Assembly (NCBI GenBank): GCA_964649195.1
Contig: CAZYPK010000001.1
Location: 1 to 64,000 of the forward strand
Length of the DNA: 64,000 bases
Direction of reading: 5' to 3'
From: JTS-RE9 sp964649195
GTDB lineage: Bacteria > Planctomycetota > Phycisphaerae > Phycisphaerales > Phycisphaeraceae
Below the pieces are notes generated by a model, which searched no databases, had not been told where the DNA came from, and saw only the letters and a list, made by a program, of their open reading frames with translations. This document shows, one piece after another, positions 59,112 through 64,000 of the stretch; within the stretch, counting starts at the first letter, position 1, and each line of letters starts with the position of its first letter. Position numbers and translations under genes: made by a program.

Positions 59112-60461
59112 ATGGCGATGGATGATTCACTCCGCATACCGTCGAGCAACAGTCTCATGCATCATCACCGAAAAAAAGGCGTCGCCATGTTGTTGGTGCT
59201 GTTCGCGGTGGTCATTGCCGCCGTGCTCAGCGTCACATTTCTTTCGGCGCAGGGCACGACCCACGGCATCAGCCTGAACATTCAGCATCACACCCGGGCC
59301 CGGTTCATCGCCGAGTCGGCATCGCAGATGATCCTCAGACATCTGAAGACCAACGCCAACTGGCGCGATGACTTTTCGGAGGGCGTCTGGATCAGCGACC
59401 AGCCCCTGGCCGGCGGTTCCTTCACGATCATCGGCGAGGATGGCGTGTTCAACGCCGACACCAATGAGGTCGATGGCGACGGCAACCTCGGTGACGATCC
59501 GTCCGACCCGGCGACCATCACCATCATCGGAAAATATCAGGACCGGACACACCGGGTCCGTCTGGCGATCCACGTGGCCGTGCAACCGGGCGAAGGCGGC
59601 GGCGGCGGCTCGCCTCACGGCTCCAACGTCGCCGACTCCATCACCCTCACCGGCAGCGCCCGCATCGATGCCGTCAACTCCGCCACCACCACCTACAACC
59701 CCGGCGGCAACAGCAACGTCGCCGCCAGCGTCGCCACCAACACCACCGGCAGCAAGAAAATCTCCCTCAGCGGCTCGGCCACCATCGTCGGCCACGTCCA
59801 CGTCGGCGTCGGCGGCAGCACCGCCACCGTCATCACCTCCAGCGGAAGCAGCAAGATCACCGGCGAAAAAAACGTCCTGCCCACCCCCATCACCATCCCC
59901 GCCATTGCGACGCCGCCGGACCTGCCTTCCAGCAGCGGAAACAGCAGCTTCCCCAGTTACGGTGACGGCGCCATCAACGCCGGAACCTATCGCTACAACA
60001 ACTTCACCGTCGGCGGCTCCCACACCATCACCATCAACGGAAACGTCCTGATCTACTGCGACGGCACCTTCAAGATCGAAGGCTCCGGCGCGGTCAAGTT
60101 CGCCGCCGGCGCCACCCTCACCGTCTATGCCAACAAGATCGAAGTCAAGGGAAGCGGAAAGATCAACACCAACCTCAGCCCGCCGCTGCCCGCGCGCCTG
60201 ACCATGTATCAGACAGGCAACGCCAACGTCACCATCGAAGGATCGGGCATGCTCTATGGCTCGATCGCCGCGCCTGATGCCAAGCTCGTTGTGTCCGGCA
60301 GCGGCAAGCACTTCGGCAACTTCTTCGGCAACGCCATCGAAATCACCGGGTCCGGCCGCTTCACGCAGGACCTGGCACTGATCGAAGGCGGCGGCGTCAG
60401 CGGCGGCGGCGGCGCGGGAAGCGGCGACACCGCCGTCATGACGGTGAAGTGGACCGAGTGA
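59112..60461 (+). CDS. PilX/GspK-like protein with polymer-forming-type beta-helix region
   Basis: The 449-residue protein starts two bases after the previous stop with GAGG before the ATG. It has a pilin-like N-terminal helix (KKGVAMLLVLFAVVIAAVLS, no normal GFTLIE motif) and a PilX-like part (QHHTRARFIAESASQMILRH). From about 190 a repetitive beta region follows: SITLTGSARIDAVNSATTTY, KKISLSGSATIVGHVHVGVG, TFKIEGSGAVKFAAGATLTV, KIEVKGSGKINTN. These resemble the repeated strands of bactofilin-like or DUF7305-type domains. The glycine-rich end is GGGVSGGGGAGSGDTAVMTV. Likely a surface or pilus-linked protein. Confidence 0.75.
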   Translation: MAMDDSLRIPSSNSLMHHHRKKGVAMLLVLFAVVIAAVLSVTFLSAQGTTHGISLNIQHHTRARFIAESASQMILRHLKTNANWRDDFSEGVWISDQPLAGGSFTIIGEDGVFNADTNEVDGDGNLGDDPSDPATITIIGKYQDRTHRVRLAIHVAVQPGEGGGGGSPHGSNVADSITLTGSARIDAVNSATTTYNPGGNSNVAASVATNTTGSKKISLSGSATIVGHVHVGVGGSTATVITSSGSSKITGEKNVLPTPITIPAIATPPDLPSSSGNSSFPSYGDGAINAGTYRYNNFTVGGSHTITINGNVLIYCDGTFKIEGSGAVKFAAGATLTVYANKIEVKGSGKINTNLSPPLPARLTMYQTGNANVTIEGSGMLYGSIAAPDAKLVVSGSGKHFGNFFGNAIEITGSGRFTQDLALIEGGGVSGGGGAGSGDTAVMTVKWTE

Positions 60462-60501
60462 ACGTCTCGCTCACCCCGCTCGCTTTGCTACCATCTCAGC
60501 C

Positions 60502-60894
60502 ATGCCCCATGCCATCGATTCACATGCCATCGAAGTGCGCGTGCGCTACCCCGAATGCGACGCCCAGAGCGTCGCCCATCACAGCGTCTATCCCGTCTGG
60601 ATGGAGATCGCCCGCACCGAACTGCTGCGCGAGAACGGCCTCTCCTACAGGCAGTGCGAAGAGCGCGGCATCTTCTTCGTCGTCGTCCGCATGGAGCTTC
60701 GCTACCGCAGGCCGGCGCGATACGACGACCAGCTCACCATTCACGTCCGCTGCACCGACATCGGCCGCATCAAGCTCGAACACAGCTACGAAATCAGGCG
60801 CGGCGACGAACTGCTCGCCGAAGCCTCCACCACCCTGGCCTGCGTGGACCGCACCGGCAGACCGATGGCCATGCCGGATGACTTTCTGAATTGA
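60502..60894 (+). CDS. Acyl-CoA thioesterase, YbgC/4HBT hotdog type
   Basis: A 130-residue hotdog-fold protein of usual length. EVRVRYPECDAQSVAHHSVY aligns with the family's 'RVRYxETDxMGxVYHxxY' catalytic loop, with Cys for Thr and Gln-Ser-Val for Met-Gly. The Asp (CDAQ) and following Tyr/His are kept. PVWMEIARTELLRENGLSYR and RYDDQLTIHVRCTDIGRIKL are the usual later strands. It hydrolyses short acyl-CoA or acyl-ACP thioesters. A single gene; no Tol-Pal partners are seen. Confidence 0.88.
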   Translation: MPHAIDSHAIEVRVRYPECDAQSVAHHSVYPVWMEIARTELLRENGLSYRQCEERGIFFVVVRMELRYRRPARYDDQLTIHVRCTDIGRIKLEHSYEIRRGDELLAEASTTLACVDRTGRPMAMPDDFLN

Positions 60895-61086
60895 GGGAAC
60901 AGGAGACAGGGAACAGAAGACAGAAAAAGTAATTAGTTATTATTTATTTGTTATTGCTTATTTCTTATTGAGGGGACGATGGACGGTGGCGAAGGCTGTT
61001 CCCCCAATAAGCAATAAGCAATCACCAATAAATAATAACCAATTGCCTTTCCTGTCCCCTGTCCCCTGTCTCCTGTTCCCTCGCCC
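60893..61086. repeat. R9+R8 palindrome, 83-base arms
   Basis: Left: GAGGGAACAGGAGACAGGGA, then the AT-rich TTATTATTTATTTGTTATTG. Right: the inverted AT-rich arm, then CCCCTGTCTCCTGTTCCCTC. It lies between convergent thioesterase and OB-fold genes. Confidence 0.88.
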
Positions 61087-61090
61087 CGCT

Positions 61091-61774
61091 TCATTCCATT
61101 TTCACAACCTGCTCCTTCTTGTTGATCTTCATCTGCGGCCGGCCGCGATGGTCTTCGATCTTGCCCGTCACCCGCACGGTCTTGTTGAGAAAGGCCTGTT
61201 CCGGGAACCCGCCCCAGTCAGCGAAGTTGTCCTTGAAGACCACCAGATAAAAGCTCGCGCCGCCGGCGGCTTCATTGGTGAAGTTGAGGAAGCAGATGGT
61301 CGCCTGACGTTTGGTGCCGATGATTTTGCCTTCGACGGTGATCGTCCGTCCCATGTGCAGATGGGCCTGGTCCCACGGAATCACCTCACCCGCCTTGGGT
61401 TCGGGTGCGATCGGTTTGATCTCGGCTTTTTCACCGAGCATCGCGGGCTTGAGCGGTTTGATGATCTCCTCCCCCGGCTGCGGAATCGGGCTTCGCCGCT
61501 CACCGAGCCCCAGCGTCCCAGCCGCTTGCGGCTTCGCAACGACCACCGTACCCGTCGAATCCCCCTCCGTCCCCGCCGTCGCCACGGGCTTCGTTCCCCC
61601 ATCGATCTTCGCATTCAACTTGACCAGTTCATCGGTCAGCGCCCCAAGGCGCACATGCACGCGCACCGTCAGAATCAGGGCGCAGGACAGCAGCAGAATC
61701 AGAAAGCCCAGCAGCAGGATGGTGGCCCCCTGGCCGTTGGGTCGTGCGGGTGCGGGTGATTGGGGTGCGGTCAT
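61091..61774 (-). CDS. Membrane-anchored OB-fold protein containing an R1-derived peptide
   Basis: A 227-residue protein with one membrane helix (ATILLLGFLILLLSCALILT, about 17-36), a short coiled region and a C-terminal OB-fold: MGRTITVEGKIIGTKRQATI, CFLNFTNEAAGGASFYLVVF, FLNKTVRVTGKIEDHRGRPQ then MKINKKEQV. Such OB folds bind nucleic acids in many proteins, but an extracytoplasmic one could do other work. Residues about 78-87 (VVAKPQAAGT) are read from an R1 repeat at 61520-61541, an in-frame insertion in the low-complexity linker. Unknown function. Confidence 0.7.
   Translation of the reverse strand: MTAPQSPAPARPNGQGATILLLGFLILLLSCALILTVRVHVRLGALTDELVKLNAKIDGGTKPVATAGTEGDSTGTVVVAKPQAAGTLGLGERRSPIPQPGEEIIKPLKPAMLGEKAEIKPIAPEPKAGEVIPWDQAHLHMGRTITVEGKIIGTKRQATICFLNFTNEAAGGASFYLVVFKDNFADWGGFPEQAFLNKTVRVTGKIEDHRGRPQMKINKKEQVVKME
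61520..61541 (+). repeat. R1 repeat copy inside a gene
   Basis: AGCCGCTTGCGGCTTCGCAA plus CG, identical to the intergenic copies at 26.7 kb, lies in frame within the OB-fold protein's linker. Confidence 0.9.
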
Positions 61775-61809
61775 CTGTCATCTTTCGTTGAAGGCGATAC
61801 GATGCGGGG

Positions 61810-63036
61810 ATGGACAACATCCTAGGGCAAACGCGGGCGGTTGACGTGTTGCAGGCCTCGCTGCAAAGCGGTCGCCTGCATCATGCCTACATCTTCCACG
61901 GTCCCAAAGGTGTGGGCAAGTTCACCGCCGCCCGCGAGTTTGCGAAGGTGTTGCTCTGTCACGATCCCCGGCGCGATCTGGCCGGCCGGGTCGGCGCGTG
62001 CGGCGGCTGTGAAAGCTGCAAACTGATGGCGCCCGTCATCGCCACGACGCTGCCTGGCGCAAAGAAGGCGGGCAAAAAAAAGAGGAGCGAAGAAGATGAA
62101 GATGAAAACGACGACGAGGAATCCACAGGCCAGGTGCAGGACAGCTTCGACCGCGAAGCCCATCCCGATTACCACGTCATCCGCAAGGAACTGGCAGCCA
62201 TGTCGGGCATCGCCGAGCTGCGCAAACGAAAGCAGATGAACATCCCCATCGACCTGCTGCGCGAGCTGATGATCGGCGGCAAGACGACGGACGGCGCCTA
62301 CCACGATGGCGCAGCCTTCAAAAGTCCGCGCCTCAACCACAACAAGGTCTTCATCATCGACGAAGCGGAACTGCTCGACAACATCGGCCAGAACGCGCTG
62401 CTCAAGACGTTGGAGGAGCCATCGCCCGGCACGTTCATCATCCTGGTGACCTCCAGCGAAGACCGGCTGCTCATGACCATCCGCAGCCGGTGCCAGCGGG
62501 TGAGCTTCACCGCGCTCCCCGAAATGATCGTTGCCGATTGGATCGCCAAACATGGACCGGACCTTGGCGATCATCAGATGCAATGGCTGATCCGTTTCTC
62601 GGCGGGCAGCCTGGGCCGCGTGGGGTTGGCGTTGCAATATGACCTTTATTCCTGGGCCAAAGCGGTGCTGCCGGCGGTGAATCAGATGAAGGAGGATCGT
62701 TACCCCTCGCTGCTGGGGCCGCAGATCGCCGAGCTCATCAACGGCTTCGCGGAGCGATGGGTCGAGGAACACCCCAGCGCATCGAAGGATGCGGCGAACA
62801 AGCAGGCTGCCGGTTTGATGTGGACGATGATCACGCAATATGCCCGGCAGAAAATCGCCGAGGCCGCGTCGCGGTGCCCGGCAGGCGACCTCGCCGTCGC
62901 CGAAGCGGCCACGGAACCCTGGATCGGCGTCATCGAGGCCGTCGGAGAAGCGGAGCGAAACCTGGCCGGCAACGTGAACATGGGCCTGGTCTGCGACGCC
63001 CTGGTCGCCTCGATGCACCGGGCGCTGGGGCCGTAA
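61810..63036 (+). CDS. holB: DNA polymerase III delta' subunit
   Basis: A 408-residue AAA+ clamp-loader subunit. It shows Walker A-like HGPKGVGKFTAAREFAKVLL, zinc-type CGGCESCKLM, the HPDYHVI motif, sensor/Walker-B region KVFIIDEAELLDNIGQNALL, LKTLEEPSPGTFIILVTSSE, and the SRC motif RSRCQRVSF. A Lys-rich then acidic insert (KKAGKKKRSEEDEDENDDEE, about 87-106) separates the zinc-binding part from HPDYHV; this is longer than in most relatives. The protein helps load the sliding clamp at replication forks. A single gene here, divergent from the OB-fold gene across 35 bases. Confidence 0.92.
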   Translation: MDNILGQTRAVDVLQASLQSGRLHHAYIFHGPKGVGKFTAAREFAKVLLCHDPRRDLAGRVGACGGCESCKLMAPVIATTLPGAKKAGKKKRSEEDEDENDDEESTGQVQDSFDREAHPDYHVIRKELAAMSGIAELRKRKQMNIPIDLLRELMIGGKTTDGAYHDGAAFKSPRLNHNKVFIIDEAELLDNIGQNALLKTLEEPSPGTFIILVTSSEDRLLMTIRSRCQRVSFTALPEMIVADWIAKHGPDLGDHQMQWLIRFSAGSLGRVGLALQYDLYSWAKAVLPAVNQMKEDRYPSLLGPQIAELINGFAERWVEEHPSASKDAANKQAAGLMWTMITQYARQKIAEAASRCPAGDLAVAEAATEPWIGVIEAVGEAERNLAGNVNMGLVCDALVASMHRALGP

Positions 63037-63133
63037 GGAAAAGCAGGAAATCAGGAAAACAGGAAAGCAGGAAATTCAAACCTTATTCGGACGAGGGGTG
63101 CCGGTTTTGTTTCCCGCTTTTTCTTTTCCCGTT
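63036..63133. repeat. R9-type purine-rich inverted pair
   Basis: AAGCAGGAAATCAGGAAAAC faces TTTCCCGCTTTTTCTTTTCC. It lies between convergent holB and glycosyltransferase genes. Confidence 0.65.
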
Positions 63134-63134
63134 T

Positions 63135-63866
63135 TCATCTCAGAATCTTGTCCTTCTCCGGGCGCCAGAACAGGTTGTATTTGATGATGCAGCGGATCGC
63201 GGAGAAGCCGTCTTTCCAGTTGATTTTCTTGCCTTCCTCGTAGGTTCTGCCGGAGTAGCTCACGGGCACCTCGTAGATGCGGGCCCGCAGCTTGGCCATC
63301 TTGGCGGTGATCTCCGGCTCGAAGCCGAAGCGGTTTTCCTGCACGGTGATCCGCCGCAGCACATCGGTCCTGAACACCTTGTAGCAGCATTCCATGTCGG
63401 TCAGGTTCAGGTTGCTGGCCATGTTGCTCCAGGTGGTCAGCATCTTGTTGCCCAGGAAATGCCAGTAGTAGAGCACGCGGTGCACCTCGCCCAGAAAGCG
63501 CGAGCCGAACACCACATCAGCCCGGCCATCGAGAATCGGCGCCAGCAGTTGCGGGTATTCCTCGGGGGCGTATTCGTGATCCGCATCCTGCACGAGGATG
63601 ATGTCACCCGTTGCCTTGGCGAAGCCCGTGCGAAGGGCCGCCCCTTTGCCCTGATTCACCTCGTGAAAGTTGATGTTCCAGTCCGGCCGCTCCTGCTGCA
63701 TCCGCTTGAGCAGATCGGCGGTGCCATCCTTGGAGCAGTCATCGACGATGACCAGCTCGCGCTCGAGATCCCCCGGCAGCTTCACCGCTTCCACCCGGTC
63801 GAGAATGGTGCGCAAAAGCTGGTGCTCGTTGTAAACAGGAATGACGATGCTGAGTTTCTGAGCCAT
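63135..63866 (-). CDS. Family 2 glycosyltransferase, polyprenyl-phosphate sugar transferase (DPM1) type
   Basis: A 243-residue enzyme starting at MAQKLSIVIPVYNEHQLLRT. It has the GT-A nucleotide-binding start, VIVDDCSKDGTADLLKRMQQ, NQGKGAALRTGFAKATGDII and the DXD-like QDADHEYAPEEY, then a C-terminal NRFGFEPEITAKMAKLRARI and YEVPVSYSGRTYEEGKKINW. These are features of dolichyl/undecaprenyl-phosphate mannosyl or glucosyl transferases without added membrane helices. It makes a lipid-linked sugar donor. The 134 bases after it to the window end hold only a TTGACA-like site (63958) and no supported gene. Confidence 0.9.
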   Translation of the reverse strand: MAQKLSIVIPVYNEHQLLRTILDRVEAVKLPGDLERELVIVDDCSKDGTADLLKRMQQERPDWNINFHEVNQGKGAALRTGFAKATGDIILVQDADHEYAPEEYPQLLAPILDGRADVVFGSRFLGEVHRVLYYWHFLGNKMLTTWSNMASNLNLTDMECCYKVFRTDVLRRITVQENRFGFEPEITAKMAKLRARIYEVPVSYSGRTYEEGKKINWKDGFSAIRCIIKYNLFWRPEKDKILR

Positions 63867-64000
63867 TTCAGATGAATCCGATAACGAAGGCGGAGGCGGA
63901 CGGCGATGCCCGATGGGAGCACCCTGTAGAAACATATCGGATTGATGACGGAGATTGTTGACAAACTTCCTTCCCCAATCCGCATAACCGGTGCGATCCG

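Overview
The window looks like metagenome-assembled DNA from a Planctomycetes-type bacterium, most likely of the Phycisphaerae kind. The grounds are a PEP-CTERM/exosortase surface-protein system, very large TPR lipoproteins, a class II (B12-dependent) ribonucleotide reductase, several prepilin-type proteins, a five-heme cytochrome paired with a beta-propeller protein, and long repeat-rich spacers. The taxon is inferred from gene content only. The first ~2.7 kb (partial pyrR, GNAT acetyltransferase, secreted alpha/beta-hydrolase) is much more GC-rich and looks actinobacterial. It meets the rest inside a C12 run in the middle of an open frame, so I read it as a chimeric join.

Layout. 1-2.7 kb: foreign block. 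2.7-4.4 kb: 3' part of a PEP-CTERM protein, a UspA protein and tRNA-Arg(UCU). 4.4-8.4 kb: a minus-strand set suggestive of copper/metal handling (Cys/His-rich secreted protein, metal-binding lipoprotein, TolC-type channel, Tat-exported multicopper oxidase). 8.7-10 kb: an unfamiliar zinc-ribbon protein with three near-identical 46-residue repeats. 10.3-26.7 kb: the exosortase locus (FemAB-like protein, exosortase fused to EpsI, TPR protein, trypsin-like protease, then two paralogous ~1500-residue TPR lipoproteins), followed at 27.1-29.8 kb by two PEP-CTERM proteins that share a 358-bp identical tract. 30-43.9 kb: mostly housekeeping genes (VIT-family transporter, parvulin-type PPIase, QueG, two-domain ABC permease, dCTP deaminase with a structured leader, NrdJ, YchF). 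44.4-54.8 kb: AraC/XylR-type regulator, a PEP-CTERM gene broken at a G16 run, prepilin-like protein, sugar-phosphate-isomerase-like protein, DJ-1/PfpI protein, pentaheme cytochrome plus propeller, TetR regulator. 55-64 kb: HtrA-like protease with TPRs, a pseudopilin cluster, thioesterase, OB-fold membrane protein, DNA polymerase III delta' and a family 2 glycosyltransferase.

The exosortase locus reads as one surface-protein machine. The PEP-CTERM proteins are the probable substrates, the exosortase-EpsI fusion the probable processing enzyme, FemAB and the TPR lipoproteins probable envelope/polysaccharide partners, and the co-transcribed trypsin-like protease an unexplained extra.

The most unusual general property is the spacer DNA. 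At least eight families of short repeats recur through the 61 kb of planctomycete-like sequence, mostly as inverted pairs that build 100-450 bp palindromes. One family shows compensatory base changes in its hairpin stem. Two families lie in frame inside queG and another inside an OB-fold membrane protein, so these elements also enter coding sequence. I do not recognise them as a named family.
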